Source: Thermodesulfatator sp.
GTDB taxonomy: Bacteria; Desulfobacterota; Dissulfuribacteria; Dissulfuribacterales; QOAL01
DNA: 5,642 bases
Assembly (NCBI GenBank): GCA_003978135.1
Contig: QOAL01000093.1
Location: forward strand, 1 to 5,642
Direction of reading: 5' to 3'
The translations under genes and the position numbers were made by a program. Positions within the stretch are counted from its first letter, which is position 1. The number at the start of each line of letters is the position of its first letter. Below are positions 1 through 5,642 of the stretch, one piece after another. The notes under the pieces were generated by a model. That model ran no database searches, was not told the origin of the DNA, and was given only the letters and a program-made list of their open reading frames with translations.

Positions 1-928
1 GTATCTGGCTATAGTAGGAATTCAGCCTTATGTTGTTCAGACCAAAACCCTTTTTCATCTCCAGCCGGATGAACCTGAAGGGTGTTTTTTTCTTTGCAGC
101 CCATAATTTGTCAGACTTTTCTTCTCCAACCACGTACCTGTCCGTCATTTCCGACCATCGCCCGGAAAGCCTGAGCCAGTCTTTCCATGACAAATTAAAG
201 ACAGCCTCTATGTATTTTGAGTCATCTATGGTTCCGTCTCCCCGTCTGTACTGCCTAGGACATGGCTGGTTTTTACTGCATTCAAGTACGTTGTATCCTC
301 TGTTGTACTTTCGGTTTTGTGTGGCACTGACCGCTGCAAAGCCCTCCCACAGCCCGTAATTTTTCCCAAGGCTTACGGTGAAGTGACCAGAATGATTGGG
401 CGTGCCACCCCGAAGTTTAATATCTAAGCCATCTACGTCCCTGCCTTCCATGGGAACGATGTTTACAACTCCTGCATAGGCATCCGGCCCCCATAAGACC
501 GATGCAGGTCCCTTGATGATCTCTATTCTTTTGGTGAAGTCCAGACTTAACTCTTCATCAAGGGGAAATATTGACTTCGTATTATCTGATGTCATGGGAA
601 CAGAGTCATAGAGAAACAGGAAACTGTCTGGAATGCCCCTGAAATACGGCTGCTTGCCCCATTCCCGCTGTGCCATGTAAAAACCCGGCACCATTGAAAG
701 TGCCTCTCCCAGGGTCCTGAGCCCATACTTTTCAATCTTATGTGAATCGATTATTGAAACGACTGCCGGGGCCTGTTCCGGGGATTCCGGGTGTTTGGAA
801 GCGCTGGTTACAACAGACAGGTCTTCTCCCACAAAGAGGAGCCTGGTAGGTACCCCAAGACAAGGTGCAGCATTAAACATCAACTGGGCTGAGACAAGAC
901 AAATTATGACAAGGAGTCTTTGCAACAT
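1..928 (-). CDS. TonB-dependent outer-membrane receptor, N-terminal part (runs off the left edge)
   Basis: The frame is open from ATG at 928 to base 1, giving 309 codons; the receptor's usual length of 600-800 residues implies that most of the beta-barrel lies outside the window. Residues 1-25 form a signal peptide with a hydrophobic core (LLVIICLVSAQLMF). A TonB-box-like stretch follows at about 36-43 (EDLSVVTS). The plug domain spans roughly 50-160 and has the usual landmarks: APAVVSIID (53-61), LGEALSMVPGFY (73-84), FRGIPD (96-101), FLYDSVPM (105-112), IEIIKGPASVLWGPDAYAGVVNIV (about 135-158). Barrel strands begin near 168. Cys217 and Cys223 sit in an early loop. The family moves scarce ligands (metal chelates, cobalamin, some sugars) across the outer membrane using TonB-ExbBD energy. 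The substrate is not readable. It lies 26 bases after the response regulator stop, so it is probably cotranscribed and a likely regulatory target. The ribosome site is weak (GGGG 10 bases before ATG); GTG at 934 is an alternative in-frame start. Confidence 0.93.
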   Translation of the reverse strand, partial: MLQRLLVIICLVSAQLMFNAAPCLGVPTRLLFVGEDLSVVTSASKHPESPEQAPAVVSIIDSHKIEKYGLRTLGEALSMVPGFYMAQREWGKQPYFRGIPDSFLFLYDSVPMTSDNTKSIFPLDEELSLDFTKRIEIIKGPASVLWGPDAYAGVVNIVPMEGRDVDGLDIKLRGGTPNHSGHFTVSLGKNYGLWEGFAAVSATQNRKYNRGYNVLECSKNQPCPRQYRRGDGTIDDSKYIEAVFNLSWKDWLRLSGRWSEMTDRYVVGEEKSDKLWAAKKKTPFRFIRLEMKKGFGLNNIRLNSYYSQI

Positions 929-954
929 TTGCACATATCCCCGGTAATATGATT

Positions 955-2319
955 TCAACTGCCTTCCTCCAGTTGTTTGACTCTTGTCCTGAATTTCGAC
1001 CTGGTAAGACCCAGAAGCCTTGCCGCTGCACTTTGATTGTTCCCGGTAATGAGCAGCGCCTGTTTTATAAGATCTTTTTCCAGTTCTTCCAGGTTTATGC
1101 CGTCCTCTGTCAGCTTGAATGTGCCTGATTGTTTTGCCGCCTCTGTACCTGTTTTCAGGAACTCTAGATGTTGCGCCGTAATAGGGGGGAAGCCTGAAAG
1201 TATTATGGCGCGCTCCATGGTATTTGCAAGCTCCCTGATGTTCCCAGGCCATGAATAGTTCATGAGTATCTTTTGTGCCCCCTGTGTAAGAAGCTGGCCG
1301 GATGTATCAGGTTCAGAATCCACGAATTTTTTTATAAAATATTCTGCCAGGGGGATGATAGCGTCCTTTCGTTGTCTCAGCGGGGGAATATGTATGGGAA
1401 ATACATTGATCCTGTAAAAAAGGTCTTGCCTGAAATCGCCGCGGCTGGCCAGCTTTTCCAGGTCTTGGTTCGTGGCGCAAATTACGCGAACATCCACTTC
1501 TATGGTTTCATTGCCTCCAACCCTCTGAATTGTCTTTTCCTGCAATGCCCTGAGAAGCTTGGCCTGTGCCTCAAGGGGCAAGTCCCCGATTTCATCAAGG
1601 AACAGGGTGCCGCCGGCAGCATATTCAAAGAGCCCCTTTTTGGTCTTTTCTGCACCTGTAAATGCGCCTTTCTCATGGCCGAAGAGAGTGCTTTGTACCA
1701 AGGTATCTGTGATAGCCGCACAGTTTACTGCAACAAACCTGTTCTTGGCCCTGGGGCTCTGCTGGTGAATAAACCTTGCTACTATCTCCTTTCCAGTGCC
1801 TGACTCCCCGGTAATAAGCACTGTGGTATCAGGTTTTTCCGAAACCCTGGATGCCATCTCCAAAACCTTTTTCATGGCCTTTGACACGCATACGATTTCA
1901 CCTTTGCCGGAAAGCCTCTGGAGCTCTTTTTTCAACTTCAGATTTTCCCTGAGAATTTTTGATACCCCGGTGGCCTTCTCTACCGCAAGGATTATTCTAT
2001 CTTCTTCAAAGGGCTTGGTGATGTAATCCACTGCACCCTTTTTCATGGCCTCCACTGCTGATTCAATGGTGCCGAATGCCGTGATTACTATCACCGGCAC
2101 TGGTATTTCCATATTTCTTATGTTCTCAAGGAGCTGGAAGCCATCCATCTCCGGCATGCGTATGTCACTGATTACAACGTCAAAGGCATTCTGTTCCAGA
2201 AGCTCCAATGCATCCTTGCCGTTTCCTGCCTGGGAAATGTCATGACCCTTGCGGGCAAGCATGATTGCAAGTATGTGCCGGATCTTTTTTTCGTCGTCTA
2301 CAATGAGAATCTTTGCCAT
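955..2319 (-). CDS. NtrC-family sigma-54-dependent response regulator (REC-AAA+-Fis HTH)
   Basis: A complete 454-residue protein, the normal length for this family. The receiver domain (about 3-118) has the acidic pair Asp8/Asp9, phospho-acceptor Asp52 in ISDIRMPEMDG, Thr80 and Lys102 in TKPF. A linker leads to the AAA+ domain (about 141-380): Walker A GESGTGKE (171-178), the sigma-54-contacting loop GAFTGA (218-223), Walker B LFLDE (239-243), sensor I near CATNQD (281-286), arginine-finger candidates Arg297 and Arg303 in GDFRQDLFYRI, and sensor II WPGNIREL (357-364). A Fis-type helix-turn-helix closes the protein (about 428-449, NQSAAARLLGLTRSKF). All catalytic residues are present, so it should be an active ATP-dependent activator of sigma-54 promoters. 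It follows the kinase stop by 15 bases and is its likely cognate partner. GGA lies 6 bases before the ATG. No convincing sigma-54 promoter was found near it, so its targets are unknown; the adjacent receptor gene is the natural candidate. Confidence 0.97.
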   Translation of the reverse strand: MAKILIVDDEKKIRHILAIMLARKGHDISQAGNGKDALELLEQNAFDVVISDIRMPEMDGFQLLENIRNMEIPVPVIVITAFGTIESAVEAMKKGAVDYITKPFEEDRIILAVEKATGVSKILRENLKLKKELQRLSGKGEIVCVSKAMKKVLEMASRVSEKPDTTVLITGESGTGKEIVARFIHQQSPRAKNRFVAVNCAAITDTLVQSTLFGHEKGAFTGAEKTKKGLFEYAAGGTLFLDEIGDLPLEAQAKLLRALQEKTIQRVGGNETIEVDVRVICATNQDLEKLASRGDFRQDLFYRINVFPIHIPPLRQRKDAIIPLAEYFIKKFVDSEPDTSGQLLTQGAQKILMNYSWPGNIRELANTMERAIILSGFPPITAQHLEFLKTGTEAAKQSGTFKLTEDGINLEELEKDLIKQALLITGNNQSAAARLLGLTRSKFRTRVKQLEEGS

Positions 2320-2334
2320 GTTTATTCCGTCTTT

Positions 2335-3738
2335 TCAGCCCAGTAAAACGGTGAAAACCGTCCCTTTCCCTTTTTCGCTCTCTACTGTTATCTGCCCCAT
2401 GTGAGCCTCTATAATCCTTTTGGCAAACGCCAAACCAAGGCCTGTGCCCTCGGCCCTGGTAGTAAAAAATGGCTCAAATATCCTGTTCATATCTTTCTGT
2501 TTGATTCCTTTGCCAGTATCAATCACTCGAATAACGGTTTCGTTGTCATTTTTTGAAAGTTCCACCTTGACCACTGGCCCATGATGTTGTGAGGATGCCT
2601 CACAGGCGTTTTTTATGATATTGGAAACAGCCCTTGTAAGTAGATCTTCATCAGCCTGTACAGTAAAGCCCGTTTCATTGTCCTGTATCTCCAGCTTTAT
2701 ATCTATTCCCTTGGGCTTCCACTCCAGGTTCATTCGCTCAACTATGTCTGACAGCATCTGATAAAGGTTTACCTCATTGAATGAAAGAGGCCTGGGGCGC
2801 GACAATTCAAGAAAATCCTGGATCAGTTTGTCAAGGCGCATTACCTCGTCATCTACATATTCAATCATTGTCATCCTGGTTTCCTGGTCAATGTCAGGTT
2901 TTTTCAGGATATCCAGGGCTCCTTTTATGATGCCCAGGGGATTTTTGACTTCATGGGCAACTGTTACTGCAAAATGGCCGATTTCAGCCAGCGCCTTCTG
3001 CTGAATAAGTTGCTGATAGGTAAACTCCAGGTCCTTTCTGCTCTGTTTCAGTGCCTTGGTCATGGTATTGAAGGCCCGGGCAAGTTTTCTGGTTTCAGGA
3101 AGGCTTCCCTCGGACAATTTTACCTCAAGATTGCCCTGGGAAATGTCCTGGGCAGCCTCGATGAGCCGTTCAAGTGGAGACGTAAGAGACTTGCTGAAAA
3201 AGAGAAAGGCCGTGATGCCGCCTGCAGCTATTAACAGTGTTATGCCTGCATATCTAAGATGCAGCTGCCGTGAAAGCTGCTCTATGCCAGTGGTATTGTA
3301 ATAGATCTTCACCCTGCCAAGTATCTGTTGCCCGGATTTGCCTGTTGAAAAGGCCAGGTTTTCCGACTGTGTGGTAAGAAAGACAGGGGTTTGTACGATG
3401 TCATGGCCTGTTTCATCGGAGACCTGAACCCTGGCAAGGATTTTCCCATTGGTGGATTCTATTATGACTCTCACCACGTCTTCTTCCTTGAGCAGGTTTT
3501 CCGCAAGTCTCTGTAGCATCTGTCTGTCATCCAGTATGATTCCAAGTTCACAGTTTGCCGCAAGATATTTGGCCAGAAAATCCATCCTGTCCCTGAATCT
3601 TATGAGCAGGAAGTCCTCTGAAAGGCGGCTTCCCACGAACCCCAGAGTTATGGTGGTGAGAATAGTAAGGACCACTATGCCAATGGCGAGCCGTTGCTGG
3701 AAATTGAGATCTTTCATGAAAGAAGTGCTATTTGTCAT
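2335..3738 (-). CDS. Membrane sensor histidine kinase (CHASE8-like sensor, HAMP, HisKA, HATPase)
   Basis: A 467-residue kinase. Membrane helix 1 is at about 17-36. A periplasmic region of about 120 residues follows, with a pattern resembling CHASE8 domains (LAANCELGIILDDRQM, then an IIESTNGKILARV strand pair); this sensor assignment is tentative. Membrane helix 2 is at about 162-181 and a HAMP linker at about 182-235. A short coiled segment leads to the H-box with phospho-acceptor His262 in AHEVKNPLG. The ATP-binding domain has the N-box (Asn373/Asn377, NIIKNACEA), G1 box DTGKGI (407-412), F-box FEPFF (421-425) and G2 box GTGLGLA (431-437). All key residues are intact. It should autophosphorylate and donate to the receiver Asp52 encoded 15 bases downstream. 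ATG at 3738 is chosen because GGAGG lies 8 bases upstream and helix 1 follows directly. The frame stays open to an ATG at 3975, but that would add 79 residues of unrelated composition overlapping the preceding gene by 248 bases. Confidence 0.96.
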   Translation of the reverse strand: MTNSTSFMKDLNFQQRLAIGIVVLTILTTITLGFVGSRLSEDFLLIRFRDRMDFLAKYLAANCELGIILDDRQMLQRLAENLLKEEDVVRVIIESTNGKILARVQVSDETGHDIVQTPVFLTTQSENLAFSTGKSGQQILGRVKIYYNTTGIEQLSRQLHLRYAGITLLIAAGGITAFLFFSKSLTSPLERLIEAAQDISQGNLEVKLSEGSLPETRKLARAFNTMTKALKQSRKDLEFTYQQLIQQKALAEIGHFAVTVAHEVKNPLGIIKGALDILKKPDIDQETRMTMIEYVDDEVMRLDKLIQDFLELSRPRPLSFNEVNLYQMLSDIVERMNLEWKPKGIDIKLEIQDNETGFTVQADEDLLTRAVSNIIKNACEASSQHHGPVVKVELSKNDNETVIRVIDTGKGIKQKDMNRIFEPFFTTRAEGTGLGLAFAKRIIEAHMGQITVESEKGKGTVFTVLLG

Positions 3739-4642
3739 CTGCTGCACCTCCAGGAATCTCTTTCCAGCGATCAGGCCTTTTGGACCTGAGTATTTTAATG
3801 ACCTTGCTGTTCCACTCTTCCGTGACTGGCGGGGGCAAAAGCCTGCAGCGGCCCTTGGATATTTCTTCAAGGAGCCTTGCACCGTCTGCTCCTGTTTTTT
3901 TGTAATCAATGGTAAAGGCCATGAGTGCGCCGGTTTCATAAAAGAAATGATTGTAGCCAACTGCAGCGATACCATTGAAAATCGCCTCTTTTATCAGATG
4001 GGTTACGATCTTTTCGGAAATCACAGTTGAATCTGGAATAAAGAGAAGAATGTCAATATTTTTTATCTCTGGCCGCAGTTTCTTCATAATTTCGTCAGTA
4101 CCGGTAACAGGAAGTGGTATGAAGCTTAGGCCATTTTTCTTGCACGCAAGCCTGGCGGCGGCTGTTATATCCGAATTTTCTTCCGGATTGAAAATTATTG
4201 CCAGGCTCCTGTTTCTGCCAAGCCTGTATGCAATTCTGGTGATCTGGTAAGATATGGGAAGCCTGAGGTCTATTCCGCACGGATCGATATTGGGCAGGAG
4301 TTTCTTTATGTCAAGGGTCATTATGACCATCCTGACTGCTACTGGGGATTTTGTGGAATAGATGAGTTTGGCAGCTTCAGGGCCTATGGCGACAGCGGCA
4401 TCCAGTTCTCCCTTTAAAAGGTAATGTCTTGCAAGTTCTGGATTTTCATCAAGGTACAGCACCAGAAGTTCCCGGTCTGAAGTGTTCTTGAATCCTTCAA
4501 GGGCTTCAAGATATGGACGGATCTTGGATGATACGAAGACACCGGTGAGGCCACTTCCAGCCCAGATATCCTCGCTCACAAACATGGAAAGAAACAGTGA
4601 CAGGACAAGACAGGGCTTAAGGAGATGTTTAATCACCTGCAT
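3728..4642 (-). CDS. Secreted ABC-type solute-binding protein of the PF04392 (TrpX-like) kind, without transporter partners
   Basis: A 304-residue protein with a signal peptide: Lys/His-containing start, hydrophobic core at about 10-22, probable cleavage after IWA (residue 28). No lipobox is visible, so it should be soluble in the periplasm. The mature part has the two-lobe layout of PF04392 binding proteins: an N-lobe reading AAVAIGPEAAKL (82-93), a hinge region GIDLRLPISYQ (123-133), LAIIFNPEENSD (147-158), DILLFIPDSTVIS (197-209), GIAAVGYNHFFYETGALMAF (224-243) and the terminal IDYKKTGADGARLLEEISKG (245-264). The match is by pattern, not by search. Proteins of this family usually deliver small organic solutes to an ABC permease, but none is encoded here; the next gene is a sensor kinase, so a sensory role is inferred. 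Its ATG lies inside the end of the methyltransferase gene (14-base overlap) and it overlaps the kinase start by 11 bases. No good ribosome site precedes it, in keeping with coupling to upstream translation. Confidence 0.85.
   Translation of the reverse strand: MQVIKHLLKPCLVLSLFLSMFVSEDIWAGSGLTGVFVSSKIRPYLEALEGFKNTSDRELLVLYLDENPELARHYLLKGELDAAVAIGPEAAKLIYSTKSPVAVRMVIMTLDIKKLLPNIDPCGIDLRLPISYQITRIAYRLGRNRSLAIIFNPEENSDITAAARLACKKNGLSFIPLPVTGTDEIMKKLRPEIKNIDILLFIPDSTVISEKIVTHLIKEAIFNGIAAVGYNHFFYETGALMAFTIDYKKTGADGARLLEEISKGRCRLLPPPVTEEWNSKVIKILRSKRPDRWKEIPGGAADDK
3745..3751 (-). promoter_or_regulatory. Shine-Dalgarno site that fixes the histidine kinase start
   Basis: On the minus strand the sequence reads GGAGGTG, with GGAGG 8 bases before ATG at 3738. 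It is the strongest ribosome site in the window and lies inside the last codons of the solute-binding protein gene. It decides the kinase start against the longer open frame reaching 3975, and it suggests translational coupling between the two genes. Confidence 0.85.
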
Positions 4643-5240
4643 TTCTGAGTGCCCAGCTGATTTGTCTGAGGAAGCCTCGCACCATTTTCACGTCTCTGGC
4701 AGTTAATGTTTTCCCGTTAAACAGCCGCCTGGCATTTCGCATCCAGTATGAAGGGGTTTGTTTGTCAAAGAGGCCTATGCTGGCAAATACGTGGTAAAGG
4801 TGTTCATACATCCCTTCCTTTTCCATGAAGGTGGCAGGGCGTGGCCTCTGTATTAACTCATTCCCAAGTTTTGCTGTAAATACTTCATAACATAATATCA
4901 TTACACTTTGTGCAAGATTTATGGAAGAAAATTTACTTGTGGGAATAGTGACCACGGAATCACAAAGGCTGAGTTCCTGGTTGTTTAGTCCCCACTTTTC
5001 TGAGCCAAAAAGCAGGCCTATGTTCACATCCAGGGGAAATTGTGCAATTTTGACAGCAATTTTTCTGGGGCTGTGTGTGGTTCGCCTCTTTCTTCCTGTC
5101 CGTGCCGTGGTGCCCACCAGGAAGTGTACATCAGAGACCGCATCATTCAGGTGTTGAAAAACACGCATTTCCTTCAACAGATCCAGGGCCTCGTGAGTTG
5201 CCATCTTTTCTATGGATGCTTGCCGTAATATCCTGGTTTT
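4629..5240 (-). CDS. TrmJ-like SpoU/SPOUT RNA 2'-O-methyltransferase, 5'-truncated
   Basis: The fragment ends at TAA (4631-4629). From the internal ATG at 5204 it codes 191 residues, and the frame stays open 12 further codons to 5240, where TGA (5243-5241) stops it. Counting from ATG 5204, it shows MATHEALDLL (1-10), VVGT-like FLVGTTAR (28-35), the cofactor-knot strand IGLLFGSEKWGLNNQEL (62-78), VVTIPTS (84-90) and INLAQSVMILCYEVF (95-109), then the C-terminal helical extension found in TrmJ-like proteins (PSYWMRNARRLF, VRGFLRQI). This family uses S-adenosylmethionine to methylate ribose 2'-OH in tRNA or rRNA; TrmJ itself acts at tRNA position 32. The expected first 45-50 residues, including the NIGAAAR-type motif with the catalytic arginine, are missing: none of the minus-strand frames to the right encodes it. 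As it stands the product would be inactive. The start at 5204 is therefore probably not the native one; the true gene was cut at the junction or joined wrongly in assembly. Confidence 0.85.
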   Translation of the reverse strand, partial: KTRILRQASIEKMATHEALDLLKEMRVFQHLNDAVSDVHFLVGTTARTGRKRRTTHSPRKIAVKIAQFPLDVNIGLLFGSEKWGLNNQELSLCDSVVTIPTSKFSSINLAQSVMILCYEVFTAKLGNELIQRPRPATFMEKEGMYEHLYHVFASIGLFDKQTPSYWMRNARRLFNGKTLTARDVKMVRGFLRQISWALRNAGD

Positions 5241-5243
5241 TCA
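5205..5243. other. Breakpoint between two unrelated sequence blocks
   Basis: Left of this interval the minus strand codes a recognisable SpoU-family methyltransferase; its family-like residues reach at least the EKMATHEA segment at about 5210. Right of it the methyltransferase frame ends at TGA 5243-5241, and the plus strand instead codes a hydrophobic protein whose credible sequence begins at about 5216-5222. GC counted by hand changes from 43-53% on the left to 33% over 5281-5640. No transposase, tRNA gene or clear terminal inverted repeat is visible at the join. The exact base cannot be fixed from one sequence. Confidence 0.65.
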
Positions 5244-5584
5244 AAACGGCGGTTATGATTTCATTGTTACCGCTAAACCTGTTTCTTATATTTTTCCGTG
5301 GAAAGCAACAAGCTGTCGTATCGGCACTCTTCAATCTTGTTGGACAGGCACTCGTACCGGTCGCGATGGTTATCATATTTTTCCTCGTAATGACATTTTC
5401 AATCGAATTATCGTTACTGATTGACAAATTCATACCAGCGTTGAACTCTTCTATGTTCGGAGAATATACGATGAAAGTGTTGAACTCTTTCAATGGCGGT
5501 GAAGATATAGCGACTTTCATTATCGTATTACTTAAAGCTTTCGTACTTTTAAACCTTTTTAAATGTCTAGATTTAATTATATAA
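5216..5584 (+). CDS. C-terminal fragment of an unrecognised multi-pass membrane protein
   Basis: This is the only substantial plus-strand reading frame that looks like a real gene, and it ends at TAA 5582-5584. From ATG 5216 it gives 122 residues with three hydrophobic segments: about 2-27 (LAVISWFF through LIFF), 34-68 (VVSALFNLVGQAL through LSLLID) and 99-118 (ATFIIVLLKAFVLLNLF). A polar stretch (about 72-97, with GGED) lies between the second and third. The frame also stays open leftward to 5075, but that part is merely antisense to the methyltransferase. No ribosome site precedes ATG 5216 and a hydrophobic segment starts at once, so this is probably the 3' end of a longer gene cut at the junction. 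The texture (long helices, LFNLVGQALVPVAMVIIFFLV) recalls VirB6/TrbL-type conjugation membrane proteins, but that is a weak impression. Its composition is poorer in GC than the minus-strand genes. Confidence 0.5.
   Translation: MLAVISWFFKTAVMISLLPLNLFLIFFRGKQQAVVSALFNLVGQALVPVAMVIIFFLVMTFSIELSLLIDKFIPALNSSMFGEYTMKVLNSFNGGEDIATFIIVLLKAFVLLNLFKCLDLII
5440..5489 (+). repeat. Short in-frame direct repeat
   Basis: GTTGAACTCTT occurs at 5440-5450 and again at 5479-5489, offset by 39 bases (13 codons), so both copies are read in the same frame as LNS within the membrane-protein fragment. The flanks also resemble each other loosely (ALNSSMFGE and VLNSFNGGE). It could be an old small duplication or chance. 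Confidence 0.35.
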
Positions 5585-5594
5585 TATTATATAA
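5577..5594. repeat. 18-base perfect palindrome of A and T only, over the stop codon
   Basis: TTATATAATATTATATAA equals its own reverse complement and covers the TAA stop (5582-5584) of the plus-strand membrane-protein fragment. It lies in a very AT-rich tail (about 20% GC over 5521-5640) that holds no gene from 5585 to the end. A stem of A-T pairs only is too weak to be called a terminator, and in such composition palindromes arise easily; a protein-binding dyad is possible but unsupported. Confidence 0.45.
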
Positions 5595-5642
5595 CTTTGC
5601 AGCAATTATTAAAAACTTGAGATAATCACTCTTTATTAAAAT

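Noticed and set aside
16..25. Lipoprotein signal in the receptor or the binding protein
   Set aside because: The receptor's early cysteine is preceded by Ala-Ala-Pro, which does not fit a lipobox, and the binding protein has no cysteine at the expected cleavage point (coordinates here are only nominal for this protein-level observation).
322..338. Sigma-54-like promoter on the plus strand (TGGCAC, then CTGCA)
   Set aside because: The spacing is one base too long, the -12 element is imperfect, and it would read antisense to the receptor with no plus-strand gene following.
30..359. 109-codon plus-strand open frame at the left end
   Set aside because: It is antisense to the TonB-dependent receptor, whose minus-strand translation has a clear signal peptide and plug motifs; the plus-strand product has no recognisable features.
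1273..1803. 176-codon plus-strand open frame
   Set aside because: It lies entirely opposite the AAA+ domain of the response regulator, where every catalytic motif is intact on the minus strand.
2265..2281. Sigma-54-like promoter on the minus strand (CGGCAC, then TTGCA)
   Set aside because: The spacing between the GG and GC elements is one base short of the required distance, and it lies inside the regulator's own early codons.
3449..4030. 193-codon plus-strand open frame spanning the kinase and binding-protein genes
   Set aside because: Both minus-strand genes are well supported here; this frame has a low-complexity, Ser/Arg-rich start and no domain.
5143..5520. 125-codon minus-strand open frame that could restore the methyltransferase N-terminus by frameshift
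   Set aside because: Its translation has no NIGAAAR-type motif or SPOUT beta-strand pattern, and it runs antisense to the more credible plus-strand membrane-protein frame.
5595..5642. Possible terminator in the right-hand tail
   Set aside because: I see no GC-containing stem followed by a T-run; only AT-rich sequence.

Overview
The window reads as a piece of a Gram-negative chromosome. It carries an outer-membrane TonB-dependent receptor, periplasmic and inner-membrane sensory proteins, and an NtrC-type sigma-54 activator. The style of these proteins and of the SpoU-family methyltransferase, with GC of about 43-53% in hand-counted stretches, fits the Desulfobacterota (former Deltaproteobacteria). 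This placement is an inference without a database search and is only moderately secure.

From about 5240 down to 1, all genes lie on the minus strand and are packed tightly in transcription order: a 5'-truncated TrmJ-like RNA methyltransferase (4629-5240), a secreted PF04392-like solute-binding protein (3728-4642), a membrane histidine kinase (2335-3738), a sigma-54-dependent response regulator (955-2319), and the first 309 codons of a TonB-dependent receptor that runs off the left edge (1-928). The first two junctions are overlaps (14 and 11 bases) and the next two are gaps of 15 and 26 bases, so this is probably one transcription unit. No permease or ATPase gene accompanies the binding protein within the window. 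The most economical reading is a sense-and-import cassette: the periplasmic binding protein and the kinase sensor domain detect a solute, the kinase phosphorylates the regulator, and the regulator controls uptake through the receptor. The ligand cannot be read from the sequence.

From about 5205-5243 to the right end the sequence changes abruptly. The methyltransferase frame hits a stop at 5243-5241 before its expected N-terminal SPOUT motif (NIGAAAR-type) appears. GC falls to about 33% over 5281-5640 (18% in the last 60 bases counted). The plus strand instead encodes the C-terminal part of a multi-pass membrane protein ending at 5584. Two gene fragments in opposite orientations therefore meet head to head at one breakpoint. 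This is either a genuine rearrangement or insertion, or a chimeric assembly join near a contig end. The sequence alone cannot decide between them, but it is the least ordinary feature of the window.
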